Assembly (NCBI GenBank): GCA_002423245.1
Contig: DIVD01000048.1
Coordinates: forward strand, 1 to 26,484
Length of the DNA stretch: 26,484 bases
Reading direction: 5' to 3'
Source: Rhodobacteraceae bacterium UBA6141
GTDB taxonomy: Bacteria; Pseudomonadota; Alphaproteobacteria; Rhodobacterales; Rhodobacteraceae
The position numbers and the translations under genes are program-made. This document shows, piece after piece, positions 8,105 through 15,451 of this stretch; position 1 is the stretch's first letter, and the number at the start of each line of letters is the position of its first letter. Below the pieces are notes generated by a model that was not told the DNA's origin, did no database searches, and saw only the letters and a list, made by a program, of their open reading frames with translations.

Positions 8105-9436
8105 TTACAGATAGTCCGACCGGCTCAGCGCGTATTTCGCCATCTTCTCGTTCAGCGTCCGGCGCGGCAGGCACAGCTCGTCCATCACCGCGGTGATCGA
8201 GCCCTTGTGGCGGCGCATGGTGTTGTCGATCAGCATCCTCTCGAAGCTCTCGACATACTCCTTGAGCGGCTTGCCCTCGGTGGTCATGGTCGGGCCCGCC
8301 GCCTCGTTCTCGGTCATCAGCAGCGAGGCGATGGAGCCCGATCCGCGCCGGTTCTGCAAGACCGCCCGCTCTGCCACGTTGATGAGCTGGCGCACATTGC
8401 CCGGCCAGGGCGCCTGCAGCAGCTGCGCGGCCTCCTGCGCGGTGATCGCGGGGGCCTCGCAGCCATATTCCTCGGCGAACTGTTCGGTCATCCGCGTGAA
8501 CAGCGTCAGGATGTCCTCGCCCCGGCTGCGCAGGGGCGGCAGGGTGATCTTCAGCGCCGACAGCCGGTAGTAGAGATCGGGGCGCAGCGCGTCCTCCACG
8601 GTGCGGCCCTGCTGGTGATCGTTGCAGATCGCCACGATCCTTGTTTCGGCGGGCGTACCCTGATCGTTGATGAAGGTCAGCAGCCGCGCCTGAAGGCCCT
8701 GGCTCAGCGCCTCCACATCCTCCAGCAGCACGGTGCCGCCGCGCGCCTCCTCGACCAGCGGCAGCGGGCCGCCTTCCTCGACGGGGCCGAACAGCCGCGC
8801 CGCCAGCACATCCTCGGAATAGGCAGCGCAGGAGAGCGAGGCGAACTTCCTGCCCGCGCGCGGCCCCACCGCATGCAGCGCATGGGCCACCAGCGTCTTG
8901 CCGGTGCCGGTCTCGCCGTCGATCAGCACATGGCCATCGGCCTGTCCCAGATCGAGGATATCCTCGCGCAGCCGGTCCATCGCGGCGCTGGCGCCGATCA
9001 GCTTCTGCATGATGCCCGAACCGTCCGACAGCTCCTTGCGCAGCGCCCGCGCGTCCAGCGTCATCCGCCGCGCCTGCGTCGCGCGCTTGGCAAGCTCGGT
9101 CATCCGGTCGGGGCTGAAGGGCTTTTCGAGGAAGTCCCAGGCCCCCAGCCGCATCGCCTCCACCGCCATCGGCACATCGCCATGCCCGGTGACCATGATG
9201 ACCGGCAATCCGCTGTCCTGGCTCATCAGCCGCTTTAGGAACATCATCCCGTCCATGCCCGGCATCTTGATGTCGGACACCACGACGCCCGGCCAGTCCG
9301 GGCCGATCGCCTTCAGCGCATCCTCGGCGCAGGCGAAGGACTCGGTATCGAAGCCCGACAGCGCCAGCCACTGGCTGATCGACTGGCGCATGTCCTGTTC
9401 GTCATCGACGATCGCGACCTTCATCATGCGTGCCAT
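8105..9436 (-). CDS. DctD-type response regulator lacking GAFTGA
   Basis: Response regulator of 443 residues in the NtrC/DctD layout. The receiver holds the acidic pair D11/D12, phospho-acceptor D55 (VVSDIKMPGMDG) and K105 (FLEKPF). The AAA+ domain has Walker A GETGTGKT (174-181), the arginine-finger region LRPDLYYRL and LPPLRSRGEDI. A Fis-type helix-turn-helix (RRHKGSITAVMDELCLPRRT) ends the protein. Two departures are clear: between LFG (215-217) and GGT (233-235) the usual 20 or so residues carrying GAFTGA are replaced by about 15 with no such motif, and Walker B reads LLED instead of LxDE. GAFTGA contacts sigma-54, so activation through sigma-54 is doubtful. ATG at 9436 is preferred (GGAG upstream) over a GTG at 9478. 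It follows the sensor kinase by 46 nt. Confidence 0.92.
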   Translation of the reverse strand: MARMMKVAIVDDEQDMRQSISQWLALSGFDTESFACAEDALKAIGPDWPGVVVSDIKMPGMDGMMFLKRLMSQDSGLPVIMVTGHGDVPMAVEAMRLGAWDFLEKPFSPDRMTELAKRATQARRMTLDARALRKELSDGSGIMQKLIGASAAMDRLREDILDLGQADGHVLIDGETGTGKTLVAHALHAVGPRAGRKFASLSCAAYSEDVLAARLFGPVEEGGPLPLVEEARGGTVLLEDVEALSQGLQARLLTFINDQGTPAETRIVAICNDHQQGRTVEDALRPDLYYRLSALKITLPPLRSRGEDILTLFTRMTEQFAEEYGCEAPAITAQEAAQLLQAPWPGNVRQLINVAERAVLQNRRGSGSIASLLMTENEAAGPTMTTEGKPLKEYVESFERMLIDNTMRRHKGSITAVMDELCLPRRTLNEKMAKYALSRSDYL

Positions 9437-9482
9437 TTGTTGTTCTACTCCGCCTGGTCGTTCCTGGTTCGCCCGCACGGCC

Positions 9483-11255
9483 TCATTCGGCCGCGCGTGC
9501 CTCGTTGCCCAATATGGGCAGTTGCATCTCGAATACAGCCCCGCCGCCCGGCGCGTTGCGTGCCGTCAGCCGCCCGCCGAGGTCGGTCATGATCCCCGAA
9601 CTGATCGCCAGCCCCAGCCCCACCCCGTCGCCGGGCTTCTTCGTGGTCCAGAACGGCTCGAACAGCTTGTCGAGGTCGGAAATGCCGTTGCCGTTGTCGC
9701 GCACGCTCAGCCGCGCGGTCTCTCCCGCCGCCAGCAGGATCTCGATCTGCGGGTCGTGGCTGCCCTGCACCGCATCGAGCGCATTGCGCAACAGGTTGAT
9801 GATCACCTGCTCCAGCCGGATGCGGTCCGCCATCACCATCACGGGGCTGCGCGGCACCGTGCGCACGATCCGCACCGCGCGGGTGCGCAGTTGCGGCTCC
9901 ATCATCGTCAGCGCCGAGGACAGGCAGGCGCGCAGATCCACCGGCTCGAACGCCTCGCCGCCCTTGCGGGCATAGGATTTCAACTGCCGGGTGATCGCGC
10001 CCATCCGCTCGATCAGGTCGTCGATGCGCTGGAACGAGGACATCGCCTCGGCCGGGCGGTCGCGCTGCAGCAGCAGCCGCGCCCCGGCGAGATAGGTCTT
10101 CATCGCGGCCAGCGGCTGGTTCAGCTCATGGCTCACCGCCGCCGACATCTCGCCGAGGGCCGCCAGCTTCGAGGACTGCGCCAGCGTCTGTTCGGCCACC
10201 GCCAGATCCTTCTGTGCCTTCTCGCGTTCCGCGATTTCCCGCTGCAAACGCGCGTTCAGCTGCCGCAGTTCCGCCGATTCGCGCTGGAACAGCCGCGTCT
10301 GGAACCGCGCCCGGCGGCTGAGCTGGTAGAAGGCCAGCGCCATCAGGATCGCAAAGCCCATGATCTCCAGCGCCAGCACCGCGTTCACCCGCTCGCGGAT
10401 CGAATCGTAGGTCGAGAACGAGGTCATCCGCCAGCCGCGGAACGGCACCCGGCTGTCGATGCGCATCACCGCCTCGCCGCGCACATAGGCGTCGGGCGGA
10501 TCGTTGGCCCAGTCCGCCGTCGCCTGCAGCGCCCGCCGGATCGCCGAGGGGGCCGAGCGCACCGCCAGCGCCTGATCCATCGTCAGCCCGCGCCAGCGCG
10601 GCTCGCTCGCAAGGATGATCCGCCCCTCGCTGTCGGTCACCGCGATGGCATCGGCGATCACCGACCAGCTGCGCTCGAACTTCGACAGGTCCACCCCGAC
10701 GAGGATCACCCCCAGCGTCTCGCTCTGCATCCGGACGGCGCGGGAATAGGTGAACTCGAACCCGCCGCTGTCGCGCTCGGTCACGGTGAAGACCGTGTCC
10801 TTCGAGCGCAGGCCGGCAAGGAAATGCGGCGCGGTCGAGAGGTTCTTGCCAAGCTGGTTGCGGTCGGTCGCCGCCACGACGCGCCCGAACCCGTCCAGCA
10901 GCAGGATCGAGGCCGCGCCGATCTCCTTCTGCGCCGAGATCAGCCGCGCCGAGGTCAGCGCGTAATTCTCGGTGTCGAGCGCGTTGATCAGCTCGGGGTC
11001 GCGCGCCAGCAGCAGCGGCACCACCGAGTTGCGCTGCAGTTCGGACAGGATGTTGCCGGTGTAAAGCGCCACCCGCACCTCTGCCCGGTTGCGCGTCGTC
11101 TCGGAAAACCGCTGCGTCAGCCAGGCATTGGTGATCCAGATCACCGTGACCGCCAGCACCACGATGCCCGCGACCGCGCCGCGCAGCCACCACTGGCTGC
11201 GCCGTCCGGCATCGGCCGGGGCGGGGGCGGGAGCAGGACTGTCGGTCAGCGTCAT
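9483..11255 (-). CDS. DctB-type sensor histidine kinase
   Basis: Membrane sensor kinase of 590 residues, cognate of the adjacent DctD-type regulator. Seen: a first membrane helix at about residues 25-45, a periplasmic double-Cache region (AASILLLDGFGRVVAATDRN, FTYSRAVRMQSETLGVILVG), a second helix at about 285-305, a coiled coil, then the kinase core. The H-box is LGEMSAAVSHELNQPLAAMK with the phospho-histidine in SHELNQP. ATP-binding motifs are INLLRNALDAV (N), VRDNGNGI (G1) and GDGVGLGLAIS (G2). In family members the periplasmic part senses C4-dicarboxylates, but no dctP/Q/M transporter is in view, so the ligand is open. The start is uncertain: the ATG at 11255 lacks a clear ribosome binding site, and a TTG at 11291 lies in frame. 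Confidence 0.92.
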   Translation of the reverse strand: MTLTDSPAPAPAPADAGRRSQWWLRGAVAGIVVLAVTVIWITNAWLTQRFSETTRNRAEVRVALYTGNILSELQRNSVVPLLLARDPELINALDTENYALTSARLISAQKEIGAASILLLDGFGRVVAATDRNQLGKNLSTAPHFLAGLRSKDTVFTVTERDSGGFEFTYSRAVRMQSETLGVILVGVDLSKFERSWSVIADAIAVTDSEGRIILASEPRWRGLTMDQALAVRSAPSAIRRALQATADWANDPPDAYVRGEAVMRIDSRVPFRGWRMTSFSTYDSIRERVNAVLALEIMGFAILMALAFYQLSRRARFQTRLFQRESAELRQLNARLQREIAEREKAQKDLAVAEQTLAQSSKLAALGEMSAAVSHELNQPLAAMKTYLAGARLLLQRDRPAEAMSSFQRIDDLIERMGAITRQLKSYARKGGEAFEPVDLRACLSSALTMMEPQLRTRAVRIVRTVPRSPVMVMADRIRLEQVIINLLRNALDAVQGSHDPQIEILLAAGETARLSVRDNGNGISDLDKLFEPFWTTKKPGDGVGLGLAISSGIMTDLGGRLTARNAPGGGAVFEMQLPILGNEARAAE

Positions 11256-11302
11256 GCGCGCGACATTACGCAGCGCGGCGGCCTGCCTCAAGCGCGCGTC
11301 GG

Positions 11303-11971
11303 TCAGGCTTCGGCCGTCGCGCCCAGAATCGAGCGGAACAGCGCCGATCCGTCGGTGCCGCCCTGGGCCGGATCGACGGCGCGTTCGGGATGCGGCATCA
11401 TCCCCAGCACCCGCCGGTTCGGGCTGAGGATGCCGGCAATGTCGGCCATCGAGCCATTGGGCGTGTCAAGATAGGTGAAGGCGATCCGGTCCTCGCCCCG
11501 CAGCCGCGCCAGCCCCTCGGCGTCGATCGTGTAATTGCCGTCGTGATGGGCGACCGGAATGCGCGCCACATCGCCCCGCGCCCAGGCGTTGGTGAACGGG
11601 CTGTCCGAAGTCGCCACGCGCAGATCCACCGGCTTGCACACGAAGCGCAGGTTCGCATTGCGCATCAGCGCGCCCGGAAGCAGGCCCATTTCGGTCAGCA
11701 CCTGAAAGCCGTTGCAGATCCCCAGCACCAGCCCGCCCCTGTCCGCGAAGGCCCGCACCGCAGCCGCCACCGGCGATTGCGCCGCAATGGCCCCGCAGCG
11801 CAGATAATCGCCATAGGAAAACCCGCCGGGCACGCCGACGATATCGGTCCCCGCCGGAAGTTCGGTCTCCTTGTGCCAGACCCGCGCCACGTCGAAGCCC
11901 TCCCGCTCGAAGGCGACGGCAAGATCGCGGTCGCAGTTGGAGCCCGGAAAGGTCAGGACAGCGGCTTTCAT
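11303..11971 (-). CDS. purQ: Phosphoribosylformylglycinamidine synthase subunit PurQ
   Basis: Glutaminase subunit (222 residues) of the PurS/PurQ/PurL complex, the fourth step of purine synthesis. It releases ammonia from glutamine for conversion of FGAR to FGAM. Seen: MKAAVLTFPGSNCDRDLA at the start, GGFSYGDYLRCGAIAA, the nucleophile cysteine in GLVLGICNGFQVL (about residue 88), and the C-terminal MMPHPERAVDP histidine/glutamate pair of class I amidotransferases. ATG at 11971 has GGAG about nine bases upstream and gives the usual length. purS, normally just upstream, is not present; the region upstream on this strand has no small gene. The dctB-type gene starts 47 nt downstream on the same strand. 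Confidence 0.97.
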   Translation of the reverse strand: MKAAVLTFPGSNCDRDLAVAFEREGFDVARVWHKETELPAGTDIVGVPGGFSYGDYLRCGAIAAQSPVAAAVRAFADRGGLVLGICNGFQVLTEMGLLPGALMRNANLRFVCKPVDLRVATSDSPFTNAWARGDVARIPVAHHDGNYTIDAEGLARLRGEDRIAFTYLDTPNGSMADIAGILSPNRRVLGMMPHPERAVDPAQGGTDGSALFRSILGATAEA

Positions 11972-12159
11972 CGGCAGGCACTCCATCGGCGGGGGAATGG
12001 CGCTGCCATAGCGCCAAACCGGGCGCCTGGCCAGAGGAATGAGGCGCCTCGCCCGCGCTGCGCGACCGGCGCTTGCCCCACAACCCCCTTATTGCCGCCC
12101 GATCTTCCCGCTAGGCTGCACCCGAACCGTCAGGGGCGGCGGATGGGCAGGGGCGGCGG

Positions 12160-13404
12160 ATGGGCAGCAGCAGGCAGGTGGCACGGCGGCGGGTGTTCTA
12201 CATCCCCGGCTATGACCCGATCCATCCGCGCCGCTACCGCGAGCTTTACCGGCGCGAGGGCGCCGAGCAGGCCCGCCTCTGCGGGTATGCGCTCGCGCTC
12301 GGGCCGAAGGCCGCCGGCGGCACCTATGGCTGGCATGTCACCGCGCAGATCGAGGGCGCAGGCACCGAGGCCGACATCGACGTGCTGGTCTGGTCCGACA
12401 TCGTGCGCGGCTCGATGGGCCAGTCGGTCGGCGCGACCTATGGCCAGCTTCTGCGCACGTCCTGGGCCTACATCACCTCGGGCGCGCTGCTGCGGCTGAT
12501 GCGGCTGCGCAAGGGGCCGATGATCGCGGCGCTCTACCCGGTGGGGATGCTGCTTTTGCAACTCGTGCTGGCGCTGCTGGCCGGCTGGGGCGGGGGGGCG
12601 CTGGCGGCCTGGGGGCTGGAGGCGGCGGGCCTGCCGGGGTGGCTGGCGGCCCTGGCGGGCTGGGCGGCTGCGGCAGGCATTGCCGCGCTGGTCCTCATCC
12701 GCTTCCGCCGCGCCGATCCGCGCTTCTACGCCTATTACCTGATGCATGACTTCGCCTATGCCGCGCGCTGGAACGGCGCCAACCCGCCCGAGCTGGAGGC
12801 GCGGATGGCCGCCTTCGGCAACACCATCGCCGCCGCGCTGACCGAGGACTGGGACGAGGTGCTGGTCATCGGCCATTCCTCGGGCGCGCATCTGGCGATC
12901 TCGATCCTCGCCGATCTGATCCGCGCGGGCCGGGTGCCCGCCGAGGGCCCGGAGCTTTCGTTGCTGACGCTGGGGCAGGTGGTGCCGATGGTCTCTTTCC
13001 TGCCCCGCGCGACGCGCCTGCGCCGCGACCTGCGCGACCTCTCGCGGCGCGAGGAACTGACATGGGTCGATGTCACCGCGCCCGGCGATGGCTGCGCCTT
13101 TGCGCTGTGCGATCCGGTGGCGGTGTCGGGGGTGGCGCCGCCGGGCAAACGCTGGCCGCTGGTGCTGACCGCCGCCTTCACCCGCACGCTCAGCCCCGCG
13201 CGCTGGAAGGCGCTGCGCTGGCGGTTCTTCCGCCTGCATTTCCAGTATCTGTGCGCCTTCGACGCATTGCCGGGCGCGGCGGATGACTACGACTATTTCC
13301 GCATCACCGCCGGCCCGCGCACCCTTGCCGCGCGCCTTGGCCACAGGCCCCCCGCAAGAAGCCGCATCGAAACGCCCGTCAACCGCCATACGGAGTGCGG
13401 ATGA
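12160..13404 (+). CDS. Membrane-associated alpha/beta-hydrolase-like protein
   Basis: Protein of 414 residues that I do not assign to a named family. It opens with RRRVFYIPGYDPIHPRRY, resembling the first strand and oxyanion turn of alpha/beta hydrolases. A hydrophobic block at about residues 125-190 gives two membrane helices. A nucleophile elbow VLVIGHSSGAHLAISIL follows with Ser240 in GHSSG. Later segments include WVDVTAPGDGCAF, which could supply the catalytic acid, and no clearly placed histidine. It is likely a membrane-anchored esterase or lipase of unknown substrate. Its end overlaps the P450 gene by four bases (ATGA), so the two are probably co-translated. A 17-nt exact tandem duplication (12133-12166) covers the start codon, giving a second, out-of-frame ATG at 12143. 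Confidence 0.8.
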   Translation: MGSSRQVARRRVFYIPGYDPIHPRRYRELYRREGAEQARLCGYALALGPKAAGGTYGWHVTAQIEGAGTEADIDVLVWSDIVRGSMGQSVGATYGQLLRTSWAYITSGALLRLMRLRKGPMIAALYPVGMLLLQLVLALLAGWGGGALAAWGLEAAGLPGWLAALAGWAAAAGIAALVLIRFRRADPRFYAYYLMHDFAYAARWNGANPPELEARMAAFGNTIAAALTEDWDEVLVIGHSSGAHLAISILADLIRAGRVPAEGPELSLLTLGQVVPMVSFLPRATRLRRDLRDLSRREELTWVDVTAPGDGCAFALCDPVAVSGVAPPGKRWPLVLTAAFTRTLSPARWKALRWRFFRLHFQYLCAFDALPGAADDYDYFRITAGPRTLAARLGHRPPARSRIETPVNRHTECG

Positions 13405-14798
13405 TGCTTCCGCCCAAACCGTCCTCGCGCCCCGACAGGGTCTCGCTCTGGCGCTACCTGCGCCTGTTCCGCGCCGATATCCTCTCGGCGCAGCCGGCGC
13501 GGCTCTACCGGGCATGGATGGCAGAGTTCCGGACGCCCTTCTTCAGAAGTTACCTGTGCAACGATCCGCAACTGATTGATCTCGTGCTGAAACTGCGCCC
13601 CGATGATTTCCCCAAATCGGACCGCGTGCGCGAGGGACTGGCGCCGCTGCTTGGCAACTCGGTCTTCGTCACCAATGGCGAGGTGTGGAAGCGCCAGCGC
13701 CGGATCATCGACCCGGCCTTCGAGGGCGGGCGGCTGCGCGACACCTTCCCGGCGATGTGGGAGGCAAGCCTCGCCGCCTGCGACCGCCTGACGATGGCCG
13801 CCGGGCAGGAGATCGAGATCGAACGGCAAGCCAGCCACGCCGCCGCCGATGTGATCTTCCGCACCCTGTTCTCGATCCCGATCGAGAACGAGGTCGCCGC
13901 CGAGGTCTTCACCCGGTTCCGCGAGTACCAGCGCAGCCAGCCCTTGCTGAACCTCGCCGCCTTCCTGCCGGTGCCGCGCTGGATGCCGCGCTTCCACCGC
14001 CGCAGTACCCGCCGCACCGCGAAGGCGATCCGCGCGCTGATCACCGGCCTGACGGCGCAGCGGATGCAGCAGATCGCCGCCGGAACCGCGCCCGACGACC
14101 TTGCCAGCAAGATCATGACCACCGCCGATCCGGTGACGGGCGATTGCTTCGGGGTGGAGGAGATGGTCGATCAGGTGGCGATCTTCTTCCTTGCCGGGCA
14201 CGAAACCTCGGCCTCCGCGCTGGCCTGGAGCCTCTATCTTCTGGCGACGCATCCCGAGGCGCAGGAGAGGGTGGCCGCCGAGGCCGCCAGCCTTGGTGAA
14301 AACCCCGCGTTTTCAGATGTTTCGCGCCTGAAGTTCACGCGGGATGTGTTCCGCGAGGCGCTGCGGCTCTACCCGCCCGTCCCGATGATGGTGCGCGAGA
14401 ATGCCTGCCCCGAAACCTTTCGCGGCCGCCGCGTCGCGCCGGGGGCGCAGGTGGTGATCTCGCCCTGGCATGTCCAGCGGCACGAGCGGATCTGGACCGA
14501 TCCCGACGCCTTCGACCCGGACCGCTGGCAGACGGCGGCCTGCCGCGATGCCGCGCGCGCGGCCTGGCTGCCCTTCTCGGCCGGCCCGCGCGTCTGCACC
14601 GGCGCGGGCTTTGCGATGATCGAGGGGCCGCTGATGCTGGCCGCGCTGGTCCGCGCCTTCCGGTTCGAGCCGGTTCCGGGCCGGGTGCCGGTGCCGGTCG
14701 CGCATCTGACGGTGCGGGCGAGCGAGGGGATCTGGCTGCGGCCGCTGCCGCGCAAGGATTCCGCGTCCGGCAGGCCACCCGCATTGCGCAACCCGTAG
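13401..14798 (+). CDS. Cytochrome P450
   Basis: Heme-thiolate monooxygenase of 465 residues. Seen: the I-helix motif AGHETSASAL for oxygen activation, the ExxR motif in FREALRLYPPVP, the DPDAFDPDRW segment (PERF-like region), and the heme loop FSAGPRVCTGAGFA with ligand Cys399. There is no membrane anchor, reductase or ferredoxin domain, so it needs separate electron donors, which are not in the window. The motifs fit the CYP4/CYP102-like broad clade of fatty-acid hydroxylases, but the substrate is unknown. The start at 13401 has GGAG six bases upstream and overlaps the hydrolase stop; a GTG at 13395 is possible. The tight pairing suggests the hydrolase and P450 act on the same lipid or ester substrate. 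Confidence 0.95.
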   Translation: MMLPPKPSSRPDRVSLWRYLRLFRADILSAQPARLYRAWMAEFRTPFFRSYLCNDPQLIDLVLKLRPDDFPKSDRVREGLAPLLGNSVFVTNGEVWKRQRRIIDPAFEGGRLRDTFPAMWEASLAACDRLTMAAGQEIEIERQASHAAADVIFRTLFSIPIENEVAAEVFTRFREYQRSQPLLNLAAFLPVPRWMPRFHRRSTRRTAKAIRALITGLTAQRMQQIAAGTAPDDLASKIMTTADPVTGDCFGVEEMVDQVAIFFLAGHETSASALAWSLYLLATHPEAQERVAAEAASLGENPAFSDVSRLKFTRDVFREALRLYPPVPMMVRENACPETFRGRRVAPGAQVVISPWHVQRHERIWTDPDAFDPDRWQTAACRDAARAAWLPFSAGPRVCTGAGFAMIEGPLMLAALVRAFRFEPVPGRVPVPVAHLTVRASEGIWLRPLPRKDSASGRPPALRNP

Positions 14799-14894
14799 AA
14801 TGCCCACCCCCTTTCCTTCGGATCGAAAAGCCCTATGCTGGCCTCACCCGACCCGCCACCCTCTCGCGGTATCACCAGCCCTCGAGGTTCCGAC

Positions 14895-15371
14895 ATGGCA
14901 CGCCAGATCGACTATGGAAACCTGATGCACCGCGCCCTGCGCGGCCTGATTCAAGAGGTTCTTCAAGACGTTGCGGAACATGGCCTGCCCGGCGAGCATC
15001 ATTTCTTCATCACCTTCGACACCACGCATCCGGGGGCGAAACTGGCCGGCTGGCTGCGCGACCGCTACCCCGAGGAGATGACGGTGGTCATGCAGCACTG
15101 GTTCGAAAATCTGGCGGTCGATGACGAGGGTTTCGCGATCACGCTCAACTTCGGCGACATGCCCGAACCGCTCTACATCCCCTTCGACGCGGTGCGCACC
15201 TTCGTCGATCCCTCGGTGGAGTTCGGCCTGCGCTTCGAGACGCAGGCCAGCGACGACGACGAGGATGACGACGAAGAGGACGATGGGCCGGATGGGCCGG
15301 GCGAGGACGATGAGGGCGACGCACCCCGGCAGGATGCCGAGGTGGTGCGGCTGGACACCTGGCGCAAGTAG
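14895..15371 (+). CDS. sspB: SspB-type ClpXP adaptor
   Basis: Cytoplasmic adaptor of 158 residues in the alphaproteobacterial SspB family. It binds ssrA-tagged proteins and delivers them to ClpXP. Seen: the helical N-terminus IDYGNLMHRALRGLIQEVL, beta-strand core HHFFITFDTTHPG and MTVVMQHWFENL, then GFAITLNFGDMPEPLYIPFDAV. After about residue 118 comes a highly acidic flexible linker. The protein ends VVRLDTWRK, which matches the position and character of the ClpX-docking (XB) peptide. I chose ATG 14895 (GAGG eight bases upstream), which begins with the conserved part; an upstream ATG at 14835 would add 20 unlikely residues. The tmRNA gene encoding the tag is about 2 kb away. Confidence 0.92.
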   Translation: MARQIDYGNLMHRALRGLIQEVLQDVAEHGLPGEHHFFITFDTTHPGAKLAGWLRDRYPEEMTVVMQHWFENLAVDDEGFAITLNFGDMPEPLYIPFDAVRTFVDPSVEFGLRFETQASDDDEDDDEEDDGPDGPGEDDEGDAPRQDAEVVRLDTWRK

Positions 15372-15392
15372 GCCGGGCGCCCGCATCGCAGA

Positions 15393-15421
15393 TTGCTTTT
15401 GGCGGCGGCATTTCCTATCAC
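15393..15421 (+). promoter_or_regulatory. Candidate fumC promoter
   Basis: TTGCTT (15393-15398) and TATCAC (15416-15421) are 17 bases apart in the 80-nt sspB-fumC gap. Transcription would start near 15428, about 24 nt before the fumC ATG, which leaves room for the CAGGAGG site at 15437-15443. Confidence 0.5.
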
Positions 15422-15451
15422 CCGGGCGACACCTTCAGGAGGCTTGCCCGA

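Noticed and set aside
8898..11474. A plus-strand open frame of about 858 codons opposite dctB/dctD
   Set aside because: It spans the ends of three real genes on the other strand, has no ribosome site, and its composition (His/Arg/Gln-rich) is typical of an antisense shadow.
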